64,000 bases of DNA from CAVQJU01 sp963755195 (lineage in GTDB: Bacteria; Acidobacteriota; Vicinamibacteria; Vicinamibacterales; CAVVIG01): the NCBI GenBank assembly GCA_963755195.1, contig CAVWIZ010000008.1, positions 248,001-312,000 on the forward strand, given 5' to 3'. Shown piece after piece: positions 7,188 to 16,116 of the stretch (its first letter is position 1; each line of letters begins with the position of its first letter). The notes under the pieces were generated by a model that had not been told where the DNA came from, searched no databases, and saw nothing but the letters and a program-made list of their open reading frames with translations. A program made the position numbers and the translations under genes.

Positions 7188-9371
7188 CTATGCCGTCGCC
7201 TTTGGCGTCAGCATCTCCGGCTTGACGGGCAGCCGGTAGATACGCTTGCCGGTTGCCGCGTAGATGGCGTTGACCAGCGACCCGGCCGCGAGCGCCGTGC
7301 TCGGTTCGCCGATGCCGCCGGGCATCTCCAGGCTCGGCACGATGTGCACTTCGATGACGGGCATCTCGGGAATCCGCATCATCTGATAGTCGTTGAAGTG
7401 CTTCTGCACCACGCGGCCGTTCAGAATCGTGATGTCGCCCTTGAGCGCGGCCGTCAACCCGTAGACGATGCCGCCTTCCATTTGCTGCTTGATCGTGTCG
7501 GGATGGATGACCCAGCCGGTGTCCACCGTGCACACGATGCGGTGGATTTTCACCGCGCCCTTCGCATCCACCGACACCTCGGTGACCTGCGCGAGGATGC
7601 TGCCGAACGCTTCCATCACGGCGATGCCGCGCGCCCGCCCCTGCGGCAACGGTTTCCCCCAGCCGGCCTTCTCGGCGGCCAGATCGAGCACGGCGCGGTG
7701 CCGCGGGGCTTTGCTCAAAAGGTCGTGCCGGAACTGGTAGGGATCCTTCCCCGCCGTCGTCGCCAGCTCGTCGATGAAGCCTTCGACCGCGAAGCCCTGG
7801 AACGACGCGCCGACCGAACGCCAGAACCCGAACGGGATTCCCGGATCCTGCTCGGTGTACTCGATCTTGATGTTCGGGATGTCGTACGGCAGCGAGACCG
7901 CGCCGTCGAGCGAGATGAAGTCCACGCCGTTTGGCGGCAGGGCGCCAATCCGCTTCATCAGCGACTGCTGCACGGTGTGCTGCGCAAACACGGTCGGCTT
8001 CCCCGCCGCGTCAACCGCGCCTGACATGCGGGCGTAGCTGATGGGACGGTAGAAGTCGTGCTGCATGTCGTCTTCGCGCGACCACACCACTTTCACCGGC
8101 GCGCCGACGGCTTTCGACGTTTCGACGGCTTCGGTGACGAAGTCGCCCTCGCCGCGGCGTCCGAACCCGCCGCCGAGGTACGTCGTGTGGATCTTCACCC
8201 TGTCCTTCGGAAGCTTCGAGGCCGCAATCGCCGCGTCGTGCGAGGCGGTCTGCCCCTGCGTCGGCACGTACACGTCGCAGCGGTCCGCCTTCACGTCAGC
8301 CGTGCAGTTCATCGGCTCCATCGTCGCGTGCGCGAGGAACGGCGCTTCGAAGACGCGCTCGAACTTCTTCGGGGCGCCGGCGAGCGCCGTGTCGACGTTG
8401 CCCTGGTTGCGCGCGACCTTGCCGGGCAGCTTCGCGAGCTCGGCGTACTTTTTCATGATGTCGGCGCTGCTGAGCGTGGCGAGGCTCCCCTCGTCCCACT
8501 TGATCTCGAGCGCCTGGGCGCCCTTGTTCGCGGTCCAGTAGTTGTCGGCGACCACGGCGACGCCGCTGCTGATCTGGACGACGTGCTTCACGCCGGGAAT
8601 GGCCTTGGCCTTGTCACTGTTAAAGCTGGCGACCTTGCCGCCGAACACCGGGCACCGGACAACGCGCGCGGTGAGCAGGCCCGGCAGCTTGACGTCCATA
8701 CCGAAGATGGCCGAACCGTTGACCTTTTCGGGAATGTCGAGCCGAGGCACTGACGTGCCCATCAGGGCGAAGTTCTTCGGGTCTTTCAAGGTGACTTGCT
8801 TCGGCACCGGCAGCGTTGCGGCCTTGTCCACGAGCGCGCCGTACTTGATCTTGCGGTTGCTCGCCGCGTGGATCACTTCCCCCTTCGAGGTCGTCAGCGA
8901 ATTCTCAGGGACGTTCCAGGTCTGCGCGGCGGCGGTGACGAGCATCGCGCGCGCGCCGGCGCCGGCTTCGCGCAGGACCTTCCACATGCCGCGGACGCTG
9001 TTGCTGCCGGCCGTGAGTTGTTGGCCGCCGAAGTTCGGGTTGCCGTACTTGGCGTCGGCTGGAACCCATTCGGTCTTGATGTTCTTCCAGTCCATATCGA
9101 GCTCTTCGGCCACGAGCATCGGCATGGACGTCATCACGCCCTGACCCATCTCGAGCATGGTCAGCATGACGCGGACGGTGTCGTCGGCGTTGACCTTGAG
9201 CCAGATGTTCGGTTCGAGGGAGCCAGCCGCGAAGAGCTGACTGCCGGCCTGGTCGAGGACGCTCGGCAGATAGGCGCCGATCATCAGGCCGCCGCCGGCG
9301 GCGACGGTGGTCTTGAGAAAAGCCCGCCTGCCGGTTGCGTTGGGCGTGTTGAGAGCGTGTGACTGTTTCAT
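7188..9371 (-). CDS. Molybdopterin-binding oxidoreductase subunit (IorB-like)
   Basis: 727 residues. A Tat-type leader is visible (GRRAFLKTTVAAGGGLMIGA), so the enzyme is probably exported folded. Family signatures of xanthine-dehydrogenase-type large subunits follow: LEMGQGVMTSMPMLVAEEL, AGSNSVRGMW, the cofactor loop GGGFGRRGEGDF, RSVGASFQGFAVE and, near the C-terminus, GGIGEPSTALAAGSLVNA with the catalytic-type Glu. Length and order match isoquinoline 1-oxidoreductase beta subunits, which hydroxylate N-heterocycles or oxidise aldehydes using Mo and pass electrons to a 2Fe-2S partner. That partner is encoded 17 bases upstream. The true substrate is unknown. A heptamer array begins 2 bases after the stop. 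Confidence 0.93.
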   Translation of the reverse strand: MKQSHALNTPNATGRRAFLKTTVAAGGGLMIGAYLPSVLDQAGSQLFAAGSLEPNIWLKVNADDTVRVMLTMLEMGQGVMTSMPMLVAEELDMDWKNIKTEWVPADAKYGNPNFGGQQLTAGSNSVRGMWKVLREAGAGARAMLVTAAAQTWNVPENSLTTSKGEVIHAASNRKIKYGALVDKAATLPVPKQVTLKDPKNFALMGTSVPRLDIPEKVNGSAIFGMDVKLPGLLTARVVRCPVFGGKVASFNSDKAKAIPGVKHVVQISSGVAVVADNYWTANKGAQALEIKWDEGSLATLSSADIMKKYAELAKLPGKVARNQGNVDTALAGAPKKFERVFEAPFLAHATMEPMNCTADVKADRCDVYVPTQGQTASHDAAIAASKLPKDRVKIHTTYLGGGFGRRGEGDFVTEAVETSKAVGAPVKVVWSREDDMQHDFYRPISYARMSGAVDAAGKPTVFAQHTVQQSLMKRIGALPPNGVDFISLDGAVSLPYDIPNIKIEYTEQDPGIPFGFWRSVGASFQGFAVEGFIDELATTAGKDPYQFRHDLLSKAPRHRAVLDLAAEKAGWGKPLPQGRARGIAVMEAFGSILAQVTEVSVDAKGAVKIHRIVCTVDTGWVIHPDTIKQQMEGGIVYGLTAALKGDITILNGRVVQKHFNDYQMMRIPEMPVIEVHIVPSLEMPGGIGEPSTALAAGSLVNAIYAATGKRIYRLPVKPEMLTPKATA

Positions 9372-9388
9372 GGTGTGCCTCCGCTCCC

Positions 9389-9844
9389 TTAAGCTCTGGC
9401 TTCGGCCGCGCGGTGGATCGCGCGACGGATGCGTTGATACGTGCCGCAGCGGCAGATGTTGCCCGTCATGGCGGCGTCAATCTGCGCGTCGGTCGGCTTC
9501 GGCGTCTTGGCCAGAAGCGCGGAGGCCGACATCAGCTGACCGGATTGGCAGTAGCCGCATTGCGGCACCTGCTCGGCCACCCACGCGACTTGCAGCGCGT
9601 GGCTGGACGTCGGCGACAGCCCCTCGATCGTCGTCACCCTCTTTCCGGCGGCCAGCGACACGGGCGTCGTGCACGACCGGATGGCGTTGCCTTCGAGGTG
9701 CACCGTGCAGGCGCCGCACTGCGACAGGCCGCAACCGAATTTGGTCCCGGTCAGGCCGATCGTGTCGCGGATGACCCAGAGCAGGGGCATGTCCGACGGG
9801 ACGTCAACGTCGTGGCGTTTGCCGTTTACAGTCAGGGAAATCAT
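9389..9844 (-). CDS. 2Fe-2S subunit of molybdenum hydroxylase (IorA-like)
   Basis: 151 residues from the ATG at 9844 (MISLTVNGKRHDVDVP), chosen because GGAGGC lies 6 bases upstream; the frame extends further 5' without similarity. Two iron-sulfur modules are visible: an N-terminal ferredoxin-like cluster site in KFGCGLSQCGACTVH with a later Cys (RSCTTPV), and the C-terminal helical site QCGYCQSGQ ... GNICRCGTYQRI. This is the small-subunit layout of IorA, CoxS and similar proteins that carry electrons from the Mo subunit. It lacks its own signal peptide, as expected if it is co-exported with the Tat-tagged partner. Confidence 0.94.
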   Translation of the reverse strand: MISLTVNGKRHDVDVPSDMPLLWVIRDTIGLTGTKFGCGLSQCGACTVHLEGNAIRSCTTPVSLAAGKRVTTIEGLSPTSSHALQVAWVAEQVPQCGYCQSGQLMSASALLAKTPKPTDAQIDAAMTGNICRCGTYQRIRRAIHRAAEARA

Positions 9845-9954
9845 TGGGATGCCTCCGTCCGCGAAAGCGGACGCTACATAAAGAAAGAACCTTGAAAATG
9901 TAGCGCACCGGGGGGCTTGTGGCAACCGGCAAAGACGAGAGCAAATGCACGTTG

Positions 9955-10150
9955 CCACAGAGGCACTGAGGCACGAGACACGGAGATTCGACGCGGCGCC
10001 GCGAAGCGGCGGTTTTCAGGCCGCGAACCGGAAGAGACGAGCCAGCGAACGATCGCGGACTGGCTCGTCTCTTTCGGTTCACGGCCTGCAACTCGGCCTG
10101 CTCCGCAGGCCGGCCGCGTCGAATCCTCTGTGTCCTCTGTGACTCCGTGG
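9955..10150. repeat. Compound palindromic element upstream of SDR gene
   Basis: The core is a 28-base inverted repeat (10018-10045 and 10060-10087, 26 of 28 paired, 14-base loop) containing AGAGACGAGCCAG. Outer arms also pair: ATTCGACGCGGC near 9986 with GCCGCGTCGAAT near 10117, and the outermost flanks carry CACAGAGGCAC-type repeats (left) and CTCTGTGTCCTCTGTG (right). No protein is encoded. It fills most of the 349-base gap 9845-10193 and could form a long cruciform or hairpin. Confidence 0.8.
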
Positions 10151-10193
10151 CCGATTTTTCTCGGTTACGATAGCCACCCATGAGCGTGCCCAA

Positions 10194-10970
10194 ATGGGAG
10201 TAAAAGACCTCTTCAATCTCACAGGAAAAGTCGCCCTTGTCACGGGTGGGTCGCGGGGCCTGGGACTCGATATGGCCATCGGTCTCGGGGAGGCCGGCGC
10301 GGCGGTAATGATCACCGCGCGGCGCGAACAATGGCTGACGACGGCCGAAGCCGCGCTGCGCGAGAAAGGCATCAGCTGCGCGGCCGTCGCGTGCGACGTC
10401 TCGGATCCCTTTCAGGTCGACGTCACGGTCAAAGCGACGCTCGACCGATTCGGGCGCGTCGACGCGCTGGTCAACAACGCCGGCATCAGCTGGGGCGAAT
10501 CGATCGACACGATGCCGGTCGAGAAGTGGCGTCAGGTGATCGACACCAACGCGACAGGATCCTTTCTGATGTCGCAGGCGGTCGGCCGCGAGATGCTGCG
10601 CGCGGGCCGCGGCGGATCGATCATCAACATCGCGTCGGTGGTGGGCCTGGTCGGCACGCCGCCCGACATCCTCGACGCCGTCGGCTACTCGGCCAGCAAA
10701 GGGGCGATCATCGCGCTGACGCGCGATCTCGCGGTGAAGTGGGCGCCGAGCGGCATTCGAGTCAATGCCATCGCGCCGGGGTTTTTCGACACGCGCCTGT
10801 CGCACGCGCTGCTCGAGAAAACCCAGGCGAAGATCGAAAAGACGACGCCGATGGGCCGCATCGGCCAGCTCGGCGAGCTGCAGGGCGTCGCGGTTTTTCT
10901 GGCGTCAGCCGCCTCGTCGTACGTGACCGGACAGGTGCTCGCGGTCGACGGCGGGATGACCGCGGGGTAG
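10194..10970 (+). CDS. Short-chain dehydrogenase/reductase
   Basis: 258 residues, classical SDR. The dinucleotide motif is TGGSRGLG (residues about 17-24), the stabilising NNAG is present, and the active site reads SVVGLVG ... GYSASKG with the Tyr-X3-Lys pair; the C-terminus has the common SSYVTGQVLAVDGG. The layout resembles gluconate 5-dehydrogenase or 3-oxoacyl-ACP reductase-like SDRs; an NAD(P)-dependent alcohol/ketone reaction is expected and the substrate is unknown. The gene is monocistronic, between a large palindrome upstream and a short repeat downstream that share GCCACAGAGGCAC. Confidence 0.92.
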   Translation: MGVKDLFNLTGKVALVTGGSRGLGLDMAIGLGEAGAAVMITARREQWLTTAEAALREKGISCAAVACDVSDPFQVDVTVKATLDRFGRVDALVNNAGISWGESIDTMPVEKWRQVIDTNATGSFLMSQAVGREMLRAGRGGSIINIASVVGLVGTPPDILDAVGYSASKGAIIALTRDLAVKWAPSGIRVNAIAPGFFDTRLSHALLEKTQAKIEKTTPMGRIGQLGELQGVAVFLASAASSYVTGQVLAVDGGMTAG

Positions 10971-10977
10971 CGGACGA

Positions 10978-11040
10978 TGCCACAGAGGCACGTTGTCGAC
11001 AATCGACTGCAAACCACGAAGTCACGAAAACACGAAGAAG
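10978..11040. repeat. Short repeats after SDR gene
   Basis: Contains GCCACAGAGGCACGTTG, also found at about 9948-9967 in rearranged order, and then a degenerate octamer array (CACGAAG-TCACGAAA-ACACGAAG) at 11016-11037. It lies between convergent genes. Confidence 0.65.
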
Positions 11041-11061
11041 ATTCTTCTTTGTCCTGAACGG

Positions 11062-12065
11062 CTATTTCCTGGCTGCCGCTTCAGCCGCCGCCTTGTCGTC
11101 GGCGCGGGCCGCGCTCAGCATGTTTCTCATGCCGTAGTTGCCCTCGTGGCAGGCGTACTCGTAGATCTCGTAGCCGGGCTTCGTGTTGAGGTCGAGCCCA
11201 GCGGTCCACACTGCGGCGTAGGTGCCCGGATCGTCCACGGTGAACTCGTACCGAATCGTATCGGCCGCCGTCCTGGTGAATCGCTCGGTCAGCTTCATGC
11301 GAGGGCTTGGAATCGCGCCGAAGCCGCCCACCGCGGTCCGGCTCGAGAAGTTCGTCGTTTCGACCACGAGCGTGCCGCCCTCGAAGCGGCCGCGCGAATC
11401 GCCCATGTACATACGGATCGCGTCGCCGACATGCGGCCGGCCGTCGAGCGGCACGAGGCGATTTTCGTGGATCATCTCGTTCTGGATGACCACGAAGCCG
11501 GGCCCCTGCAGGATGCGCGTGCCGTTGCCGTAGATGGCCGGCAGGATCGAACTGGTGATCCCGCGGGAGATGCAACGGTCGTAGTTGCTGCGATCCTCGG
11601 GACTGTCGGCGGGTCCGCGAGCCGATCGCGCCGCCTGCCGCTCGGCCACGCGCCGCTGGCCTTCGGGCGTCATCGGCGGAATGCGTCCGTTCGGCGGATC
11701 GATGACGAGCGAGGATGCGTGGGAGAGCTTCGTTCCGCGCTCGAGCCAGTGCCGCGGCGCGTTGTTGGCGGCTTCGTCCTTTTCGAATGCGGTTTCCGGA
11801 CGCTCGCTGTTGTCTTTCGCGATTTGCTCGAGGTTGGCTTTCTCGCGGGCTCGAACTCGGCGTCGGTCAGCATCGGCCGATCGCCGTACTGGGCAGGACG
11901 CTCGAACGGGACGCCGATCGAGTTGTCGGTCGTGTAGGTGCCCCGAAGGTCGGGATCGCCCCACGCCGTCTTCGGCGGCGAATAGGGCTTTGCGGCGGGT
12001 CGGGTCTGCGCGGCGGCGACGGCCGTTGCGGCTGCCACAGCCAGCCCGACGAGAAATGCCTTCAT
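11062..12065 (-). CDS. Secreted acidobacterial protein, AWGDP family copy 1, frameshifted
   Basis: Starts MKAFLVGLAVAAATAVAAAQ (signal peptide), then TAWGDPDLRGTY and PFERPAQYG. The frame breaks near 11850 after LTDAEFE and continues as REKANLEQIAKDNSERPE to the C-terminus; the rebuilt product is about 334 residues. Shared signatures with two paralogs in this window (23688-24713 and 56706-57728) are RGPAD, DRCISRG, ENRLVPLDGRPHVGD, MYMGDSRGRFEGGTLVVETT, LTERFTR and YEYACHEGNYGM. I know no established function; the conserved Cys, His and acidic residues late in the protein suggest a binding or enzymatic role outside the cell. Confidence 0.8.
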
Positions 12066-12095
12066 GCGCTGAAATGGTAGCGCATTCCGGATGAC

Positions 12096-12998
12096 TCACC
12101 GCCTGAGAACGAAGTTGCCGGCAGCCCCGCAGGACTCGGCGCAGGGCGGCGGAGGGACGTAGGTGTCCTTGATCTTCTTGCGGTACTCCGGATACAGCGT
12201 CTCCGGGTATCCGAGCACGGCCTCACGCGGAAGGTGGTAGAGCTTCACGAATTCGTCGGCGAACGGATTTCGATCGGGCGGAAAATGCGGCACGGTGTCG
12301 CCCGGCTCCCGCCCTTCGTAGCCGGTCACGCACCCCGCGCGATAGTCGAGCGGCCTCGGCGACAGCCGGAAGCTCTTCGAGATGATTTCCGGCTCGACGA
12401 GGTACACCGGATCGGTCGCCACCATGAGGACGGTCACGACGTCACCGTGGCGGAAGAAGCGCCAGTCGATGGAGGCCTCGTCGGTCAGCGGCACGCCCGT
12501 CTTGCGAATGAAGCCCGCCTTCACGTGCGTGGTCCGCGCGGCGAGGGCGCCGCCTTCCCATCGGCCGAGCGTGAAGCCCGCCTGCGTGTGGAGCGCGTGC
12601 TCGGACGGCCGCGGGCGGTCGTCCATCCAGATGACCATCTCGTTCCAGTCTTCCCACGCACCGATCGTGTACGACACGACGCGGTTCGTCATGGAATCGG
12701 TCTGGCTGCTCACGCGAAGGCCGAAGGGACCGAGCACCACGTAGGCCGCGCCCCAGCCGGCGCATTGCCGCTCGATCATCGACTTCTGCGATTCGTCGTA
12801 GGAGAGCGCCCGGGTGCGGGCCTCGTCGGTGAGCGCGAGCCCGAGGTAGTCCACCGGCACCGAGTCGTTCTGGACGTCCTCGGTCCCTATGGGCGCCCAC
12901 GATCCGACGAATTCGAACTGTGCCGACGCCCGGCCGGCCGCGAGCGCGACAAGCAGGAGCGCAAGCAGTCCGCGGCGCGCTACCACGTGGATGAGCAT
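12096..12998 (-). CDS. Secreted hypothetical protein, tandem paralog B
   Basis: 300 residues from MLIHVVARRGLLALLLVALA (signal peptide ending ASAQ); an alternative in-frame ATG lies 15 bases upstream. The body is beta-rich (GSWAPIGTEDVQND, GAWEDWNEMVIWMDDRPRPS). It shares a block with the preceding gene: KAGFIRKTGVPLTDEASIDW and DPVYLVEPEIISKSF here, AGYLRKNGVPYSERATVTEH and DPVYLTGPYVVSPHF there. The two overlap by 19 bases, so translation is probably coupled. The fold may be lipocalin-like, but this is a guess. Cys residues near the C-terminus (CAESCGAAG) could pair. Confidence 0.75.
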   Translation of the reverse strand: MLIHVVARRGLLALLLVALAAGRASAQFEFVGSWAPIGTEDVQNDSVPVDYLGLALTDEARTRALSYDESQKSMIERQCAGWGAAYVVLGPFGLRVSSQTDSMTNRVVSYTIGAWEDWNEMVIWMDDRPRPSEHALHTQAGFTLGRWEGGALAARTTHVKAGFIRKTGVPLTDEASIDWRFFRHGDVVTVLMVATDPVYLVEPEIISKSFRLSPRPLDYRAGCVTGYEGREPGDTVPHFPPDRNPFADEFVKLYHLPREAVLGYPETLYPEYRKKIKDTYVPPPPCAESCGAAGNFVLRR

Positions 12999-13735
12999 GG
13001 CGTCGGATCCCATTTCGAGCCGTCCGGCTCCTTCTTGAAGTGCGGGCTGACGACGTACGGCCCGGTCAGGTACACAGGGTCGTCGACGATGGTCGTGACG
13101 AGCAGGAGCCTGCCGGCGCCTGCGAGCGGCGCGACGTCGAAGTGCTCGGTCACCGTCGCGCGTTCGCTGTACGGCACGCCGTTCTTCCGCAGGTAGCCGG
13201 CGCGCAGGTTCGACGTGACGACGCGCAGGCTGCCGCCGCCGGTCGCAGGTTCCCACGTCGCCGCGGATTGCCCCTGCCAGGTGCGGGGCCCCTGGGAGGA
13301 CGTCAACGCTGTTGCCGCAGCGTCCGCCGAGAAGCGGAAGAGCCGTGTCTGCGTGCCCGCGTCCGTGTCGATGCGCAGCGTGTCGGCATCCTGCCAGGTG
13401 ATGTGCAGCCGGCCGGGCACGCTCATGATGTTGCCCGCGCCGTACGACTTGCACTGGTTCCCCGCGCGCTCGTCGGCGGCCGGGTCCCAGGCATTGATGA
13501 GCGGCAGCGCAGCGCGTGAGGCCGGAATGCGGCGGTACTCGCCCTTCGGCGGCGTCACCATCCGGTATCGCCAGTTCTCGGTCACGTACGACACCCAGTA
13601 GCCGGTGAGGTCGATCGGCGCGCCGTCTTTCGGCGACTTCGGAGGCGCGGGTGGACCTCCGCGTCCCGGCGGCCCCTGCGCGACGGCAGCGTGCGCCAGC
13701 ATCACGACCAGAGTCGACGTCAGCAGTACCCGCAT
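12980..13735 (-). CDS. Secreted hypothetical protein, tandem paralog A
   Basis: From ATG 13735 the product begins MRVLLTSTLVVMLAHAAVAQ, a clean signal peptide, then a Pro/Gly-rich stretch (GPPGRGGPPAPPKSPKDG) and DLTGYWVSYVTENWRYRM. A GTG at 13756 would add seven residues (MQKVKTL) but lies inside a short repeat array, so 13735 is preferred. The later block AGYLRKNGVPYSE ... DDPVYLTGPYVVSPHF is shared with the downstream gene. Similar pairs are common beside acidobacterial catabolic genes; the function is unknown. Confidence 0.75.
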   Translation of the reverse strand: MRVLLTSTLVVMLAHAAVAQGPPGRGGPPAPPKSPKDGAPIDLTGYWVSYVTENWRYRMVTPPKGEYRRIPASRAALPLINAWDPAADERAGNQCKSYGAGNIMSVPGRLHITWQDADTLRIDTDAGTQTRLFRFSADAAATALTSSQGPRTWQGQSAATWEPATGGGSLRVVTSNLRAGYLRKNGVPYSERATVTEHFDVAPLAGAGRLLLVTTIVDDPVYLTGPYVVSPHFKKEPDGSKWDPTPCSSTW

Positions 13736-13744
13736 CAATGTCTT

Positions 13745-13787
13745 GACCTTTTGCACTTTCTACTTTCCACTCTGCACTTTCTGCAGG
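13745..13787. repeat. ACTTT-type repeat array spanning a stop and a start
   Basis: In minus-strand sense it reads as units of GAAAGT(G)C/A and covers the last codons and stop of the MBL gene (13760-13762) and the possible GTG start of the next gene (13756). The same family occurs at 49705-49746 and 56250-56277. Confidence 0.75.
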
Positions 13788-14785
13788 CTCCGGTAGACCG
13801 CCTCGATGAAGTGATCCGTGGTCCACACGCCGCCCGGGTTGCCGTAGCGTCCCATGTACCCCTTCGCCGGCTGTGCCGCCTTCACCTCGGCGAGCGATCG
13901 TCCCGCCTTGATCAGATCGCGGACCCGGTCAGCAATGATCGTCACCATGTCGCGATACTCGACGACGTCGTACTGGTCGCACAGGCGTCCGTGCCCGGGG
14001 ACAACGATCGTGCCCGCCTCGCGCGTCACGACGGGCGTCGAGACGACAGCCAGCTCGGCGAGCCGGTTGAGCGCCGCGATCTCGCCCTGGATGCTCCCGC
14101 CGCGCTCGATGTCGATGACGGGAAACTGCCGCGTGTCGAGCACGTCGCCGGCGACGACGACATCGGACGCCCGGAAGAACGCGAAGACGTCGCTGTCGGT
14201 GTGCGCCGCGGGCTGGTGCAGCACTTCGATCGCCTCGCCGTTCAGGTACATGGCTTTGCGCGAGTAGTGAAACACCTCGGTCGGCCACCCGCCGGCCGGC
14301 GACTTGGCCATGTGGCGCAGCACGCCCTCCGCCGACAGGATCGGAGCCACGCTGTCGGCGGCTTGCGCACCACCCCCCAGAGCGCCGGCCAGGATCTTTT
14401 CTCCGGCGTTGGCAAGCGTCTCGTTGCCGCCGACATGATCAGCGTCGGGCCCCGTGTCGATGACGTAGCGAATGGATTTCGGTGAGAGGCGCTTGATCGC
14501 GGAGAGAACTGCCGGTGCGCTGGCGGCCGACCCGGCGTCCACGACGACGAGGCCGTCGTCGCCCACCTGCACGCTGATGTTCGCGCCGCCTCCAGCGATT
14601 ACGAAAAACGACGGGCGGACCTCGAGGATCTCCAGACCGCCTGACGGCGCCGTGGCGGCCTGGGCCGCCGCGGCCTTCAGAGGTTCGAGGCCACGTCCAG
14701 GTCGCAGGACGAGCAGCGCGCAAACAGCCACCACGGCAGCAGTCCGGGCGCGGGGGCGCCGCGCCGGCAATGTCGTGGTCATCAT
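13760..14785 (-). CDS. Secreted MBL-fold protein with altered metal motif
   Basis: 341 residues with an N-terminal hydrophobic leader (AAVVAVCALLVL). The metallo-beta-lactamase fold is shown by GGGANISVQVGDDGLVVVDA, HQPAAHTDSDVFAFF, VVVAGDVLD and VVPGHG. The usual H-X-H-X-D-H signature is replaced: residues 111-118 read TGPDADHV, so the first two His ligands are Gly and Asp while Asp-His remains. A normal two-zinc site is therefore unlikely, at least at site 1. The gene overlaps the transporter upstream by one base (TGATG) and shares an operon with an acyl-CoA ligase, so it may act on an aromatic or acyl ester intermediate (inference). Confidence 0.85.
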   Translation of the reverse strand: MMTTTLPARRPRARTAAVVAVCALLVLRPGRGLEPLKAAAAQAATAPSGGLEILEVRPSFFVIAGGGANISVQVGDDGLVVVDAGSAASAPAVLSAIKRLSPKSIRYVIDTGPDADHVGGNETLANAGEKILAGALGGGAQAADSVAPILSAEGVLRHMAKSPAGGWPTEVFHYSRKAMYLNGEAIEVLHQPAAHTDSDVFAFFRASDVVVAGDVLDTRQFPVIDIERGGSIQGEIAALNRLAELAVVSTPVVTREAGTIVVPGHGRLCDQYDVVEYRDMVTIIADRVRDLIKAGRSLAEVKAAQPAKGYMGRYGNPGGVWTTDHFIEAVYRSLQKVQSGK

Positions 14786-16113
14786 CAACCCTGCTGCAAC
14801 GCGGAGGTTTCGGAACTCTTCTTCAGCAGCAACAGGGTGCCCGCGCCCAGCGTCGAGCCCAGGGCCATGATGACGGCGACGACGGACAGGCCGTAGCCGG
14901 CCTGGAACAGGTATCCGGCGATGATCGGAGCCAGAAACGACCCGCCACGTCCCAGTCCGATGGCGAAGCCCGAACCGAACGCGCGGACGTGCGTGGGAAA
15001 CGACTGCGCGAACAGCGCGTACATGCCGACGATGGCGCCGTTGATGAAGAATTCCGCGACGGCGCAGACGATCGACAGCATCGTGAGATCGTGCGGCGTG
15101 AACCCGAAGAGCGACACCATCGCCGTCGCGATCAGCATGAAGGCGATCGTGAGGGGCCTCACCGTGAACTTCTGCGTGAACGCACCGAAGACGAGCGCGC
15201 CAATCAGGCCGCCGACATTCGCCCAGACCAGCACCCCCGCGGCCAAGGCCGGCGCGAAGCCGAAATCCGCGACGATGTTCGGCACCCACTTGATGATGAA
15301 GTAGAACGTCGTGATGTGAAAGAAGTACGCCAGCGTCACGAGCATCGTGATCTGCACGAGACCCGGCTTGAAGATGTCCGCAATCGAAGGCCGGCTGGCC
15401 GCTGGAGCCACGGTGGGCAGGCTCGCCACCGCGTCATGTCCGAAGCGGCGAAGCGTCCGGTTGATGCTCTCGAGCGCTCCCGCCGGCCGCTTCTGCGTCA
15501 GCCAGTGCACCGACTCGGGAACGAACACGAACACGACCGGAATCATGACGCACGTGGAGATGGCGCCAAGATAGAAGACCGACCGCCAGCCGTACACGGC
15601 GAGCAGTTGCTGCACGATCAGCCCGCCGGTCACGGCGCCAAACGGATAGCCGGTCGTCATCAACGAGACGCTCAGGTCGCGGCGCCTGGTGTTCGAAAAC
15701 TCCGCCGCCACCGCGTTGATGGTCGCGAGCATGCCGCCGATGCCCAGGCCGGTGATGACGCGCCAGATCGAGAGCGCGACGAGCCCGCTCGTGGTCGGGA
15801 CCATGAACATGCCGAGGGCCATCACCAGCAGACATCCGAGAATCGTGCGCCGGCGGCCGATCTTGTCGGCCACGCCGCCCAGGCACAGCGACCCGAGCGC
15901 CATGCCGATGACTTCCATCGAGAGCACGATGCCGAGCGCGCCGCGCTCGATGCCCCATTCTCTGGCGATGCCGGGCCCGGCAAAGCTGATAGAGGCCACG
16001 TCGAAGCCATCGAGCGCATTGAGCGCGACGGTGATGCCGATGACCAGCATCTGCCGCGCGCTCAACGGCGATCGGGCAATCAGTTCGCGAGGGTCGTTCG
16101 TGTCACTGCCCAT
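14785..16113 (-). CDS. MFS transporter, aromatic acid:H+ symporter (AAHS) type
   Basis: 442 residues with about 12 hydrophobic segments. The early motif ALDGFDVASISFAGPGI is the hallmark of the AAHS group (PcaK/BenK-like), and the loop 2-3 signature appears as GGVADKIGRRRTI. The mid-protein loop is long and charged (ESVHWLTQKRPAGALESINR), as in sugar/acid MFS proteins. The likely role is uptake of a carboxylated aromatic or similar acid across the inner membrane. It starts 3 bases after the acyl-CoA ligase stop, and the MBL gene begins in its stop codon. Confidence 0.92.
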   Translation of the reverse strand: MGSDTNDPRELIARSPLSARQMLVIGITVALNALDGFDVASISFAGPGIAREWGIERGALGIVLSMEVIGMALGSLCLGGVADKIGRRRTILGCLLVMALGMFMVPTTSGLVALSIWRVITGLGIGGMLATINAVAAEFSNTRRRDLSVSLMTTGYPFGAVTGGLIVQQLLAVYGWRSVFYLGAISTCVMIPVVFVFVPESVHWLTQKRPAGALESINRTLRRFGHDAVASLPTVAPAASRPSIADIFKPGLVQITMLVTLAYFFHITTFYFIIKWVPNIVADFGFAPALAAGVLVWANVGGLIGALVFGAFTQKFTVRPLTIAFMLIATAMVSLFGFTPHDLTMLSIVCAVAEFFINGAIVGMYALFAQSFPTHVRAFGSGFAIGLGRGGSFLAPIIAGYLFQAGYGLSVVAVIMALGSTLGAGTLLLLKKSSETSALQQG

Positions 16114-16116
16114 GCG

